Assembly: GCA_947462925.1 (NCBI GenBank)
Contig: CANHQP010000001.1
Coordinates: forward strand, 1-64,000
Length of the DNA: 64,000 nucleotides
Direction of reading: 5' to 3'
DNA from: Flavobacteriia bacterium
GTDB lineage: Bacteria; Bacteroidota; Bacteroidia; Flavobacteriales_D; Crocinitomicaceae
Shown: positions 33,428-42,769 of the stretch, piece after piece
How the letters are laid out: each line of letters begins with the position of its first letter
How positions within the stretch are numbered: position 1 is the first letter of the stretch
Position numbers and translations under genes: made by a program
Notes under the pieces: model-generated
Seen by the model: only the letters and a program-made list of their open reading frames with translations
Databases searched by the model: none
What the model was told of the DNA's origin: nothing

Positions 33428-34861
33428 TCATTGCAACTTAAAACTTTCTTTTCTGACTGCAATTTCGAAAATACTTTCAGCAGAAATTAAAAGTTCAACA
33501 TTAGATTTTGTTAGATGTATTTTTAATTCATTGATTTTTAAATGATTTAGATTTACCAAGGCTTTCTTTGAAAACTTGCTTTTTTGAATCACATTATTTG
33601 CCATTGTTGGAATAGAATCCATCATTTGACCAACTTTGAATTGAATATTTTGTTGGATCAACTTCAGAATTTCTTCATGAAACATGTCAGCCAATGAATT
33701 GAAAACTTTTGTTTCTATTTTGTTTTCAAAATCAATGTCTTGAATTGAAATGGTTTTTTTGTTCTTGGATAAAACTGGAATTCCTTTGAAATAACTTGTG
33801 CCATTGATTCCACCAGAATGTTTGACTTTTAAATTCAAGTATTTTAATCCATTTGAAACGGAAATAGATTCAATTTTCACCTTGATTCCTTTTATTTTTA
33901 CTGTTTTTCCTGCAATTTTTTCTTCTAAAATTTGATTCAATTTCGCTAATGGCAATAAGAAATGAATATTGATTTTGCTCATTGAATCGGTGGAAGGAAA
34001 ACTCAAAAGCTTAATTTTTTTCGGGAAATCTACTTTGGAAATCAATAATGTGTCAAATCTTAAATAGACTTTGGAAGTGACAACTAGATTTAATTTCAAA
34101 GAATCAGTGCAATTTTTATTTACAAACACTGCTAAATTTTGCGGTTGAATGCGTACAAATAAATCTTTTTGAGTTTTGCTGGCAGGAATTGCTTTTTGCA
34201 GGTTGTTCCAAATTTTTAGTGTAGGCTTTTTTAGGTTGATTTTTTTATAAATCAAATTGTCGAATTTACGATTGATTTCTAATGTTTTAGCAGAAATTAT
34301 TTCATCAATTTTCCGTTTCATATTGAAATCAACACCCAAGATTTTCAATTCGGGTTCTTCTAACCATTCGATTCTAGTTAGTTTGGTTTTTGTATGAAAT
34401 TTTAAGAATTCATCAATCTGAAAATCAGAAGAAAAATGCACTTTTAGTTGAATGATAAATGGTTTTTTCTTCAAAAAGGTAATTGATTTTTTACCAATCA
34501 AATGCTTTTGAATCTGAATTTCAAGTTTTAGTGGAACAGAGGAGATGATTTTTTCATTTTGTAATTGTACCGAAAATTTTCCCAAGCGATACATTTTTAC
34601 TTTCAAAGAGTCTTTCCCATTGTCAAAGGGAATGGTTTTGTCAGCCAATAAAATCTTGAGTTTTTTATTGATCAATTTCTCTAAATCAGAAACTGAAATA
34701 TAAAGTGGGAAATTAAATGTCGTAACATTTGGCTCTATCAACTTTGTTGGTTGATTTTGTTTGAAAACCAAGTGTTTCGGTTTTGAGAAAAACCAAATGG
34801 CAATCCCAACGAGCAGTGAAATCAGAATGATTAAAATACTTACTTTCCAAATTTTCTTCAT
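33428..34861 (-). CDS. DUF4403 family lipid-binding-like membrane-anchored protein
   Basis: A single N-terminal membrane anchor (VSILIILISLLVGIAIWFF) leads a 450-residue periplasmic part. It begins with NFPLYISVSDLEKLINKKL, the repeat opening of DUF4403, and repeats a similar pattern later (NIHFLLPLAKLNQILEEKI). The family resembles tubular lipid-binding (TULIP-like) proteins, so a role in moving or holding lipids in the envelope is possible but unproven. It is Lys-rich and very AT-rich. It lies 26 bases after the TPM/Gly-rich gene. Confidence 0.75.
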   Translation of the reverse strand: MKKIWKVSILIILISLLVGIAIWFFSKPKHLVFKQNQPTKLIEPNVTTFNFPLYISVSDLEKLINKKLKILLADKTIPFDNGKDSLKVKMYRLGKFSVQLQNEKIISSVPLKLEIQIQKHLIGKKSITFLKKKPFIIQLKVHFSSDFQIDEFLKFHTKTKLTRIEWLEEPELKILGVDFNMKRKIDEIISAKTLEINRKFDNLIYKKINLKKPTLKIWNNLQKAIPASKTQKDLFVRIQPQNLAVFVNKNCTDSLKLNLVVTSKVYLRFDTLLISKVDFPKKIKLLSFPSTDSMSKINIHFLLPLAKLNQILEEKIAGKTVKIKGIKVKIESISVSNGLKYLNLKVKHSGGINGTSYFKGIPVLSKNKKTISIQDIDFENKIETKVFNSLADMFHEEILKLIQQNIQFKVGQMMDSIPTMANNVIQKSKFSKKALVNLNHLKINELKIHLTKSNVELLISAESIFEIAVRKESFKLQ

Positions 34862-34887
34862 TGATTTCAGTATTTAAGCTGGCTAAA

Positions 34888-35688
34888 TTACCAGCTTCCT
34901 CCAGATCCGCCTCCGCCGAAACTTCCTCCGCCAAAGCCTCCGAATCCTCCAGATGAACCGCCGCCGAATCCGCCGTTAGAACGTCCGCCGCCACCAAATC
35001 CACCTAATGCGCCAAACCAAATGGCATTAGAGCCCATGGTCATTCCTCGACCACCGCGTCCACCTTTGTTGCTTTTAAACATGATGAAAACAAAAACAAT
35101 AATGAATATCAAAACAAAAACTACTTTGATAATTTCAAACTTCTTTCCTTTTTCACCATATTTTTTGGAATTGTATTCACCTTTCGCCAAAGACATTAAA
35201 ACATCTGTGGTTTTATTTAAACCTTCGTAAAAATTGCCTTCTTTAAAATTCGGTAATAATTCTCTGTTTTCAATTTGTCGACAGGTAGCATCAGGAATCG
35301 CTCCTTCAAGTCCTTTTCCAGTAGCAATAAAATATTTTCTTTCTCCTTTTCCTCCAGTTGGTTTGATTATTATTACAATTCCGTTGTCCTCTTTTTCCTG
35401 ACCAACTTGCCATTTATCTCCCAATTTATAAGCGTATTCAGCAGGTTCAAAATCTGCCAAATCGTCTACAATGACAATGACAATTTGATTGGAAGTTTCT
35501 CTCGCGAAATTTTCCAATTTTGTTTCCAATGCATCAGCTTCAGGTCCGCTGATGAATTCAGGCATTTCCTTGGACAAATTGTTAACCAGTCTAGGAGGAT
35601 TCGGTCTTTCAGGAATTCCGTTTTGTGCAATAACTTGAATCGTAGCTACTAAAGAAACAAAAAGTGCGAAAAAGTATTTTTTAAACAT
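34888..35688 (-). CDS. TPM-domain (YgcG/Psb32-like) membrane protein with Gly-rich tail
   Basis: The start is ATG 35688, with signal peptide MFKKYFFALFVSLVATIQVIAQ. The TPM domain (about 35-165) shows SGPEADALETKLENFARETS, IVIVIVDDLADFEP and TGKGLEGAIPDATC. A transmembrane helix at about 190-205 (VVFVLIFIIVFVFIMF) is followed by a Gly/Ser-rich tail (GGFGGGSSGGFGG) ending GGSGGSW. TPM proteins next to LemA are widespread and envelope-associated; the biochemical activity is uncertain. It sits in the order lemA, TPM, TPM, DUF4403. Confidence 0.9.
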   Translation of the reverse strand: MFKKYFFALFVSLVATIQVIAQNGIPERPNPPRLVNNLSKEMPEFISGPEADALETKLENFARETSNQIVIVIVDDLADFEPAEYAYKLGDKWQVGQEKEDNGIVIIIKPTGGKGERKYFIATGKGLEGAIPDATCRQIENRELLPNFKEGNFYEGLNKTTDVLMSLAKGEYNSKKYGEKGKKFEIIKVVFVLIFIIVFVFIMFKSNKGGRGGRGMTMGSNAIWFGALGGFGGGGRSNGGFGGGSSGGFGGFGGGSFGGGGSGGSW

Positions 35689-35707
35689 GGGATATTTTTT
35701 ATCAAAT

Positions 35708-36145
35708 TTATTCCTGAAAGGAAATTTCATTGCTCAACTCATTGGTGTCATCCGCTTGATGTGGAAAATTGGCTTTCAATTTCTCGCCTGCCATTTTGAT
35801 TCCTTGGGATAATCCTTTCACAAAATCGCTTTGTTTGAAATGTTGAGTCATTGTTTCTCTGATATTGTCCCAAAAATCAGCAGGAACAACATTGTTTATT
35901 CCTTCATCGCCAATGATTGCAAACTTTCTGTCTTCCACAGCCAAATAAAACAAAACGCCATTTCTCGAGGCAGTTTCATGCATTTTCAATTTACCAAAAA
36001 CTTCAATAGCATGTGATTTTACGTCTTCCGCACATTTTGCGTCGATGTGTACGCGAATTTCACCTGAAGTGTTTAATTCTGCTTCTGCAATGGCTTCTTG
36101 AATGGATTTTTTGTCCGATTCAGAAAAGAAATTTTTAATTCCCAT
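35708..36145 (-). CDS. Second TPM-domain protein (no membrane anchor)
   Basis: The 145-residue protein is a soluble TPM domain: SDKKSIQEAIAEAELNTSGEIRVHID, ASRNGVLFYLAVEDRKFAIIGDEGIN and FVKGLSQGIKMAGEKL. It has no signal peptide or helix, unlike its neighbour, so it is probably cytoplasmic or membrane-associated through partners. It lies between the anchored TPM gene and lemA, forming the common lemA-TPM-TPM arrangement. Confidence 0.88.
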   Translation of the reverse strand: MGIKNFFSESDKKSIQEAIAEAELNTSGEIRVHIDAKCAEDVKSHAIEVFGKLKMHETASRNGVLFYLAVEDRKFAIIGDEGINNVVPADFWDNIRETMTQHFKQSDFVKGLSQGIKMAGEKLKANFPHQADDTNELSNEISFQE

Positions 36146-36207
36146 GTTGGAAAAAATTAAATCATCCGACCCAAAAACTTGAATCGGATGATAGTTTAAA
36201 TTTTATT

Positions 36208-36774
36208 TTAAAATGCAACAGTCGGAGCAACCTCAGTTCCCGCAGCAGCTTTGAAACCTTCTTTCTTAGGGAAAGTTGCGCTATTCAAGAACATAGAGTT
36301 AAAGAAACCTCTGATGTGTGCATTGTATTGTTTAACAGCTTCGTTGTAATCACCTCGCGCTTTCACAATTCTGTTTTCCGTTCCTTCTAACTGTGCTTGC
36401 AATTCTTGGAAATTCTCAGTTGAACGAATTTGTGGATACGCCTCAAACGCCAAATTGATCGCAGTATTGATTTTTTTACCCATCAATTCCATGTCTTGTG
36501 GAGTTTTTGCATTCTCAATTCCTTTTTTTATACCAGCTCGTGCTTCAGTAACACCTTGTAAAATTTCTTTTTCATTGGCAGCAGCACCTTTTACTGTGGC
36601 AACCAATTGTGGAACTAAATCAGCTCTTCGTTGGTATTGTGCGCCAACATTTGACCATTGCTCGTCAACTACTTCTTGGTAAGAAATTGCTTTGTTGTAA
36701 GAATTTCTGTACGTCATAAAAAGGATCAAAACTAATGCTACAATCGATCCAATGATAATATAAGATTTTTTCAT
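36208..36774 (-). CDS. lemA: LemA family protein
   Basis: LemA-fold membrane-anchored helical protein of 188 residues. A single N-terminal helix (SYIIIGSIVALVLILFMTY) is followed by VVDEQWSNVGAQYQRRADLVPQL, the LemA signature, and long helices ending in RGFFNSMFLNSATFPKKEGF. It is the first gene of the lemA-TPM-TPM-DUF4403 cluster. The role in the envelope is not settled. Confidence 0.93.
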   Translation of the reverse strand: MKKSYIIIGSIVALVLILFMTYRNSYNKAISYQEVVDEQWSNVGAQYQRRADLVPQLVATVKGAAANEKEILQGVTEARAGIKKGIENAKTPQDMELMGKKINTAINLAFEAYPQIRSTENFQELQAQLEGTENRIVKARGDYNEAVKQYNAHIRGFFNSMFLNSATFPKKEGFKAAAGTEVAPTVAF

Positions 36775-36887
36775 CTTTCTAAATTTTTAATAAAATTACG
36801 ATTTATTTTGTCAAATTGCATACCAGCGATAAATTGCTGACAAATTGTCGTTTAATGTTAAAATTCGCCAATTTCTATTTGCTGATT

Positions 36888-38012
36888 TTACTTATTTAGA
36901 AATTGAACTGCTTTTTGAAGAATGTTACCTTCTGCATAATATTTCAAGGAATGTTTTTTACCCATCCAAGTCATATTTTCAAATTTTAAAGTTGAATTTG
37001 GATATTGCTTATTGAATAATTGTTGCAATTTTTCGATTTCATTTTGGTGATTACAACCTAATGTAGTATTTCCATAATTCACACAACCTGGACCAAAAAG
37101 TCCCATTTTACTGTCTTTTTTGCGCAATGCAAAGTCTTTTTCATTGTATAGAATATACCAACTGTAATTTTCCTTTTCCCTGAAATTTAATGTTGTATTT
37201 CTGTTCCAATAATTTTCAAAACTCTCGATTCCTCCGATGGCTGGAGCGATTAAACAAACGCGAATGTCTTTTTGATGCGGCGTTTGAATGTCATTTAGCT
37301 TCAAATTGAAAAGGGTAGATGCTACGACTTTTGAACCCAAACTGTGACCAACAAAATTGATGTGCTCATTTTCAATTTGATTGACAACTTTCCGCAAGGC
37401 GATTCCAACATTCGGCGCATGAATTTGGGCATTTTCAAATTGTGAGAATAGATATTCATTTCTCTTTTTATCGAAAACCGAAAAACAACAATCGTAGGTT
37501 CCATCCCAATACACTTCCACAAATTGAGATTTTAGTCCAAGAGAATCAATGTTTTTTTTAAGTAAATCAAATTCAATGACGGACGTTACTGTTCCTGCGG
37601 GAGCTTCAAAACTTTTGCGATATCCATGAACTAAGAAAGTAACTGAATTAGAAGTTTTTTGATTGATTTTTTGTACTTTTTTACTTGAAATAGAATCATT
37701 CAATTCGTTAATATTGAATTCTTTTGAAGAAATATTGAGATTGTATATTTTACAAATCTGATTTAGCTGAATTGGATGTTTTTGATACCATATAGCCAAA
37801 CTATGATTGCAATTTTGTAGGGCTGTATCCGCAATGAAATATTCGGGATAAATATTTCCTTCTTGATCAAAGCAAAGTGAAAATGCATGTTTATCTAAAT
37901 TTCTTTCTCCGAAATATACGTGTTGAGCATTTAGATTGGAAGAAAGAAAAAAGAGGAAACTAATAAAGTATGTTGTCTTTCTGACGATACTTTTTGATTT
38001 AAGCATGCTCAT
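36888..38012 (-). CDS. Exported alpha/beta hydrolase (DUF900-like)
   Basis: ATG 38012 (or 38006) gives a signal-like N-terminus (FISFLFFLSSNLNAQ); the frame extends to a TTG at 38045 that would overlap the regulator gene. The hydrolase core has VTFLVHGYRKSFEA, VEVYWDGTYD and the nucleophile elbow NFVGHSLGSKVV, with CLIAPAIGG next and a late KHSLKYY supplying the likely His. This fits DUF900/esterase-like serine hydrolases. Substrate unknown. It directly follows the Fur-family regulator with a short gap. Confidence 0.78.
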   Translation of the reverse strand: MSMLKSKSIVRKTTYFISFLFFLSSNLNAQHVYFGERNLDKHAFSLCFDQEGNIYPEYFIADTALQNCNHSLAIWYQKHPIQLNQICKIYNLNISSKEFNINELNDSISSKKVQKINQKTSNSVTFLVHGYRKSFEAPAGTVTSVIEFDLLKKNIDSLGLKSQFVEVYWDGTYDCCFSVFDKKRNEYLFSQFENAQIHAPNVGIALRKVVNQIENEHINFVGHSLGSKVVASTLFNLKLNDIQTPHQKDIRVCLIAPAIGGIESFENYWNRNTTLNFREKENYSWYILYNEKDFALRKKDSKMGLFGPGCVNYGNTTLGCNHQNEIEKLQQLFNKQYPNSTLKFENMTWMGKKHSLKYYAEGNILQKAVQFLNK

Positions 38013-38017
38013 TAATA

Positions 38018-38401
38018 TTACGATTGAGATGCACAATTTGCACAAATTCCAGTGGCAGTTAATTGTAAGTTTTTGAGTTGATATCCAACTGGAATTGGAA
38101 CAATCACTTCATGGTGAATGCATTCTACTTTTTCACATTGTGTACATTGAAAATGCAAGTGATTGTGGGCATGAGAAGATTTACATCCATTGCAAAGCGC
38201 GTAAAATGATTTCCCATTTTCTCCCATGATTTTGTGAATCAATCCGTCTTCTTCAAAACTTTTCAAAATTCTGTAGATGGTAACGCGATCCATCGAACCT
38301 TGCAACGCTTCTTCAATCATGTCATGACTCATTGCTTGCTCATTTTCGTGGAAAAACTCCAAGACTTTTTTCTTTGAAACAGTTTGTCTTTTTTTGATCA
38401 T
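38018..38401 (-). CDS. Fur-family transcriptional regulator
   Basis: This metalloregulator has 127 residues. The winged helix is at the N-terminus (MSHDMIEEALQGSMDRVTIYRILKSFEEDGLIHK in pieces), then the metal/His-rich HAHNHLHFQC and two structural zinc CxxC pairs, CTQCEKVEC and the late CANC. It could respond to iron, zinc or peroxide; Zur- or Fur-like cannot be told apart here. It has a TATATTTG box about 20 bases upstream. Confidence 0.93.
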   Translation of the reverse strand: MIKKRQTVSKKKVLEFFHENEQAMSHDMIEEALQGSMDRVTIYRILKSFEEDGLIHKIMGENGKSFYALCNGCKSSHAHNHLHFQCTQCEKVECIHHEVIVPIPVGYQLKNLQLTATGICANCASQS

Positions 38402-38420
38402 GATTGAAAAATTAACTTCA

Positions 38421-38428
38421 CAAATATA
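38421..38428 (-). promoter_or_regulatory. -7 box (TATATTTG) of the Fur-family gene
   Basis: TATATTTG on the minus strand lies about 20 bases upstream of ATG 38401 and fits TAnnTTTG. No clear -33 element. Confidence 0.45.
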
Positions 38429-38455
38429 AGGTTTGTTGCTTGAAATTCCTGAATT

Positions 38456-38941
38456 TTATGCGTTTTGTATCAACTTTTCTAGCATAAAATAAGCACGTTC
38501 AATGCGTTTGTCCACATTTTTGACTTGGTCAATATAGTACAAAACATACCGTCTTTTTCCCATCGAAAGGCTGTAAAAAAACTTTTCATAACTTGGGTTT
38601 TGAGCCAATACTTCTTTTACTTCCTCAGGAAAAGGCATTCCGTATTCAGAACGATCTTCAGTCAAATATACATCAACTTCATCGTCTAAATGTACACCCA
38701 AATCTTTCAGAATCTTGCCTTTGATCGAAATGTATCCAGTTTGATTTCCTAAGGAAACAACGCCACCGTGCCACAAATCACAATTGTTAATGGAAATCAT
38801 TAAACGTTGATTGTAAATGTTTTTCGTTTCAGCATCACTGAAAAAAGTCAAAATATCAAACGGAATTTCAACATAAAACAATTTCAAATTGTCCAACCTT
38901 CGGATTTCAGTTTTGTAACTGATGGATTTGAGATCAGACAT
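38456..38941 (-). CDS. YdeI/OmpD-associated-like protein with DUF1905-type domain
   Basis: The 161-residue protein has a DUF1905-like beta domain (NLKLFYVEIPFDILTFF, INNCDLWHGGVVSLG, TGYISIKGKILKDLGVHLDDEVDVYL in pieces) and a C-terminal helical YdeI part (FPEEVKEVLAQNPSYEKFFYSLSMGKRRYVLYYI). Such proteins are annotated as bacteriocin-protection or OmdA-like without a proved activity. It begins 6 bases after the GH3 gene's upstream boundary and shares its direction. Confidence 0.8.
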   Translation of the reverse strand: MSDLKSISYKTEIRRLDNLKLFYVEIPFDILTFFSDAETKNIYNQRLMISINNCDLWHGGVVSLGNQTGYISIKGKILKDLGVHLDDEVDVYLTEDRSEYGMPFPEEVKEVLAQNPSYEKFFYSLSMGKRRYVLYYIDQVKNVDKRIERAYFMLEKLIQNA

Positions 38942-38946
38942 TTGAA

Positions 38947-40098
38947 TTAGATTGCGCCAACTGCCAATTTCATTCTGATGATTCTTTTGGCAGAAGCATC
39001 TACTTGTTTTTTGAAATTCGCATCAGTTCTGTATTTTTTCAAAATTTGAACAAATGCTTTTTTCGCATCAACAGGCATCAAAACGATGTCGCAACCTGCT
39101 TCAACCGCTTTCACGTCGCAATTTGGAATCGCAGTTACACCGCCCATATTCATAGCGTCAGTTACAATTAATCCTTTGAATTTCATTTCGTTTCGCAACA
39201 AATCTGTCACGATTACACTCGAAAGTGTTGAAGGCAAACCTTTGGTGTCGTATTTTGGATTGTTTTTCACTGCCAAATGTCCAATCATTACAGATAAAAC
39301 GCCGTCTTCAATCAATTTTGGGTAATTTTTGATTTCTTTCAATTCACCGTCAATAACTTGCAATTCTTTATGCGTATCTCCAGAAACCAAACCGTGACCT
39401 GGGAAATGTTTCGCTGTGGCGATAATTCCATTTTTTTGCGTTTGTTGAATAAATGCATTTGACCAAGGAATAATGTTCGCCGGAACAGCGCCAAAACTTC
39501 TGAATCCAACGGTTTTATTTGGTGACATATCCACAACAGGTGCGAAGTTGTAATTGATTCCAATTGCATTTAAATCCATGGAGATAGTGTCTGCATAAGC
39601 GGAAACTTCTTCAACAGTTTTCATTTCGTTTGCTTTTTTCACGATATGAGAACCAGCAATTTTACGATTTACCAAACTTGGTTCAGCGTCAGAAGAATAC
39701 AAAAATGGAACATTTCCTTTTTCAATATTCAATGCATTGAAGTCTTTGATCCATTTGGTGAAACCGTCTTTCGTTCCATTCAACATCAAAACGCCACCAA
39801 TCATTCTGCGATTAATCAAATCTTTGATCGTTGCTTCAGTTTGACCCAATCGACCAACTGCTGGCATTAATAATTGAGCTACAATTGCTGTATCGTCTAA
39901 GTTTGTGAAGATTTTTTCAACGTCTTTGTCTAAATTTTCATTTTCAGTCAAGAAATCAGATAATTTATAATCGATTTCCATTTTAGGAATAACAACTGCA
40001 GGCTTTTTTTCTTCTTTTACTTTATTTTCAGGTGTGTTTTGCGCACATGCTTGTACGATAATCGCGACTACACCAAATGTGAAATATATCTTTTTCAT
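38947..40098 (-). CDS. GH3 family lipoprotein, NagZ-like beta-N-acetylhexosaminidase
   Basis: The signal peptide ends in a lipobox (IVQAC, Cys18), so this is a lipoprotein in the envelope. The GH3 catalytic domain shows GVLMLNGT, YNFAPVVDMS, the signature KHFPGHGLVSGDTH with the catalytic His of the NagZ class, and LIVTDAMNMGGV with the nucleophile Asp. At 383 residues it is the single-domain NagZ type. It would release GlcNAc from muropeptides; MurQ at 6460 handles MurNAc-6-phosphate in the same recycling. A TAACTTTG box lies about 40 bases upstream. Confidence 0.92.
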   Translation of the reverse strand: MKKIYFTFGVVAIIVQACAQNTPENKVKEEKKPAVVIPKMEIDYKLSDFLTENENLDKDVEKIFTNLDDTAIVAQLLMPAVGRLGQTEATIKDLINRRMIGGVLMLNGTKDGFTKWIKDFNALNIEKGNVPFLYSSDAEPSLVNRKIAGSHIVKKANEMKTVEEVSAYADTISMDLNAIGINYNFAPVVDMSPNKTVGFRSFGAVPANIIPWSNAFIQQTQKNGIIATAKHFPGHGLVSGDTHKELQVIDGELKEIKNYPKLIEDGVLSVMIGHLAVKNNPKYDTKGLPSTLSSVIVTDLLRNEMKFKGLIVTDAMNMGGVTAIPNCDVKAVEAGCDIVLMPVDAKKAFVQILKKYRTDANFKKQVDASAKRIIRMKLAVGAI

Positions 40099-40137
40099 TC
40101 TATTAATTTGAATTATGAATTTGCTATTTAATTATTG

Positions 40138-40145
40138 CAAAGTTA
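40138..40145 (-). promoter_or_regulatory. -7 box (TAACTTTG) of the GH3 lipoprotein gene
   Basis: TAACTTTG on the minus strand fits TAnnTTTG, about 40 bases upstream of ATG 40098. No clear -33 TTG. Confidence 0.4.
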
Positions 40146-40320
40146 ACAGCTTTGTTGCTTTACATAAACCTTACCAAACTGTTTTTCCACTATTTCATTG
40201 TCAATAACGCGTGAATCTGCAGAAAAAGCCTGAAATCAGACAGAAAAACTGCAATATACAATTCAACCAAACTTTTGTACAATTGAACAATCTAATTTGA
40301 CAGTTGAATAATTTTCTAGG

Positions 40321-40350
40321 TTGGCCAGAAATCAAGAAAAAATACATTTG
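40321..40350 (+). promoter_or_regulatory. Promoter of the TonB-receptor gene
   Basis: TTG (40321-40323), a 19-base spacer and TACATTTG (40343-40350) match the Bacteroidota pattern. The transcript start would be near 40356, leaving a leader of about 23 bases to ATG 40379. Confidence 0.6.
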
Positions 40351-40378
40351 TTTCGAAAAATCATTGAAAACAAACAAC

Positions 40379-42751
40379 ATGAAAAATAGAATACGATTAG
40401 CAAGCTTAGTAATTTTGACATTAATCAGTCTAAATTCATTCGCTCAAAATGCATCCCAGATTATTCGAGGAACAGTTATTGACAAACAATCACAAATTCC
40501 ATTGCAAGGCGTTTTGGTCATTGTTTTGAATTCAAATCCAACCAAAAGTGCTGAATCTGACGAAAAAGGAAATTTCAAATTGACTGAAATTGAACCAGGA
40601 CGATATGATTTGAAAGTAAAAATGGGCGGATATAAAGAAACTACGGTTTCCAACGTTTTGGTTACAGCTGGAAAGGAAATCGTTTTGGATATTGCGATCG
40701 AAGAAAGTGTGGAGCAAATCAAAGAAATTACTGTCAGCGGACAAAAAAAGACGATTAACAATGAATTGACTTCCGTAAGCGCTCGATCATTTTCTATGGA
40801 AGAAGTAAATCGCTATGCAGGCGGTAGGGCGGATCCAGCGCGTTTGGCATCGAATTTTGCCGGTGTAAGTTCACCAGATGATTCTCGAAATGATATTGTT
40901 ATTCGCGGAAATTCACCGATTGGCGTTTTGTGGAGAATAGAAGGATTGAATATCCCAAATCCAAATCACTTTTCAACTGTTGGAACTACTGGTGGACCAG
41001 TGAGTGCATTGAATACCAATTTGTTGAGAAATTCTGATTTCATGACATCGGCTTTTCCTTCAGAATATGGAAATGCGAATGCAGGAGTTTTTGACTTGGG
41101 ATTTAGAAATGGAAATTCAGAAAAAAGAGAGCATACATTTCAAATTGGTGCCTTGACTGGTTTGGAATTTATGACGGAAGGTCCAATCAAAAAAGGAAAC
41201 GGTTCTTCTTATTTGTTCGCCTATCGCTATGCTTTTACAGGAGTTGCGCAAGCTATTGGATTGCCAATTGGAACAGCAGCCACACCATTTTACCAAGATT
41301 TATCTTTCAAAATAAACAGTGGAAACACCAAAGCTGGACGATTTATTTTATTTGGTTTGGGAGGAAAAAGTAATATTGACTTTTTACATAACAAAATTGA
41401 TTCAACAGATTTATTTGCAGATCCTACGAAAGACAGCTATTTTACGAGTGATATCGCTTTGGTAGGTTTGAAACATTTCATCAGAGTTGGACAAAAATCG
41501 TTCATCAATACAGTAATTGGTGGAACTTATGGAGGTTCTAATTACTTGCAAGACAGTTTGTCTGTTGATAAAATTGCCTCAAGAACAATTGACAATAAGA
41601 CAACTAGAATTACGTACGCCATTAATACTTCATTCAATACTAAAATAAGTGCTAGATTGTCAATCAAAGCAGGTGTTTTGGCAGAATTGATGGATGTAAA
41701 TTTATATTACAGAAGCAGAGAAAAAAGTCCCAATTGGATACAAATTTGGGATCAAAAAAATCAAACAGTATTGATGCAGCCATACGCACATGCAAAATAT
41801 AATTTTTCCGATAAATTGACATTAAATGTTGGATTGCATGCACAATATTTAACTTTAAATGATTCAAAATCAATTGAACCACGCGTTGGGTTGAAGTATC
41901 AAATAAGACAAAAACACACCTTGAGCGCGGGATTTGGAATGCACAGTCAAATGCAACCAATTGATTTATATTTCTACCAAACGACCGATGCGAATGGCAA
42001 TATTTCTTTGACTAACAAGAATTTAGATTTCACACGAAGCAACCATTTCGTTGTCGGATATGAAATCACGCCATTCAAGGATTGGAGATTTAAAACGGAA
42101 GTTTATTACCAAATGTTGAACAATATTCCTATTTCAGCGACAAGCAACAGTTTCTCTATGTTGAATGCAGGTTCATCTTTCAATCCAATCGAAGCAGGAA
42201 ACCTGGTAAATGAAGGAACTGGAAGAAATTATGGCGTTGAATTGACTGTAGAAAAAAGTTTTAGCAAAGGATTTTACGGTTTATTGACAGGAGCGTTGTA
42301 TGATTCAAAATACACTGGAAGTGATAACGTTGAGCGAAATACCGCTTTTAACGGGAAATATGTGTACAATTTATTGGTTGGAAAAGAATTCAAAGTTGGA
42401 AAAGCGAAACGCCATGCCTTGACAATTGACATGAAAATGACTCAAGCGGGTGGAAGATTCTATACACCAGTTGATTTCCAGCTTTCGCAATTAGCAAATC
42501 AGCAAATTTTGAAAGGCGACGCGTATGCATTTTCAGAAAGATATGCCGACTTTTTCAGATTGGATATCAAAATGGGATTCACTTTGAACAGTGCTAAATA
42601 CAAATTGTCTCAATCGATTTTCTTTGATATTCAAAATATTACCAATAGAAAAAACGTTTTTGCAGAAAGATACAATCCAATTACAAACAACATCAATACT
42701 GCATATCAAATTGGGTTTTTCCCAAATTTCGTTTACAAAATTCAATTCTAA
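40379..42751 (+). CDS. TonB-dependent receptor with CarboxypepD-reg domain
   Basis: This is an outer-membrane, energy-coupled transporter. From ATG 40379, signal peptide MKNRIRLASLVILTLISLNSFAQ; the upstream open frame (to TTG 40304) contains the promoter. A CarboxypepD-reg-like domain (about 28-115: IIRGTVIDKQSQIPLQGV) precedes the plug (GGRADPARLASNFAGVSS, RGNSPIGVLWRIEG) and the 22-strand barrel, with a terminal aromatic residue (NFVYKIQF). At about 790 residues it is somewhat shorter than SusC proteins, and no SusD follows, so the substrate is unknown. It precedes a flavodoxin-fold enzyme and a LytS/LytTR pair. Confidence 0.92.
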   Translation: MKNRIRLASLVILTLISLNSFAQNASQIIRGTVIDKQSQIPLQGVLVIVLNSNPTKSAESDEKGNFKLTEIEPGRYDLKVKMGGYKETTVSNVLVTAGKEIVLDIAIEESVEQIKEITVSGQKKTINNELTSVSARSFSMEEVNRYAGGRADPARLASNFAGVSSPDDSRNDIVIRGNSPIGVLWRIEGLNIPNPNHFSTVGTTGGPVSALNTNLLRNSDFMTSAFPSEYGNANAGVFDLGFRNGNSEKREHTFQIGALTGLEFMTEGPIKKGNGSSYLFAYRYAFTGVAQAIGLPIGTAATPFYQDLSFKINSGNTKAGRFILFGLGGKSNIDFLHNKIDSTDLFADPTKDSYFTSDIALVGLKHFIRVGQKSFINTVIGGTYGGSNYLQDSLSVDKIASRTIDNKTTRITYAINTSFNTKISARLSIKAGVLAELMDVNLYYRSREKSPNWIQIWDQKNQTVLMQPYAHAKYNFSDKLTLNVGLHAQYLTLNDSKSIEPRVGLKYQIRQKHTLSAGFGMHSQMQPIDLYFYQTTDANGNISLTNKNLDFTRSNHFVVGYEITPFKDWRFKTEVYYQMLNNIPISATSNSFSMLNAGSSFNPIEAGNLVNEGTGRNYGVELTVEKSFSKGFYGLLTGALYDSKYTGSDNVERNTAFNGKYVYNLLVGKEFKVGKAKRHALTIDMKMTQAGGRFYTPVDFQLSQLANQQILKGDAYAFSERYADFFRLDIKMGFTLNSAKYKLSQSIFFDIQNITNRKNVFAERYNPITNNINTAYQIGFFPNFVYKIQF

Positions 42752-42769
42752 TTTAAACATTTAATAGTT

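Noticed and set aside
34713-35003. A 96-codon frame overlapping the Gly-rich tail of the TPM gene.
   Set aside because: The residue pattern follows the Gly-codon repeats of the true frame and no start or family supports it.
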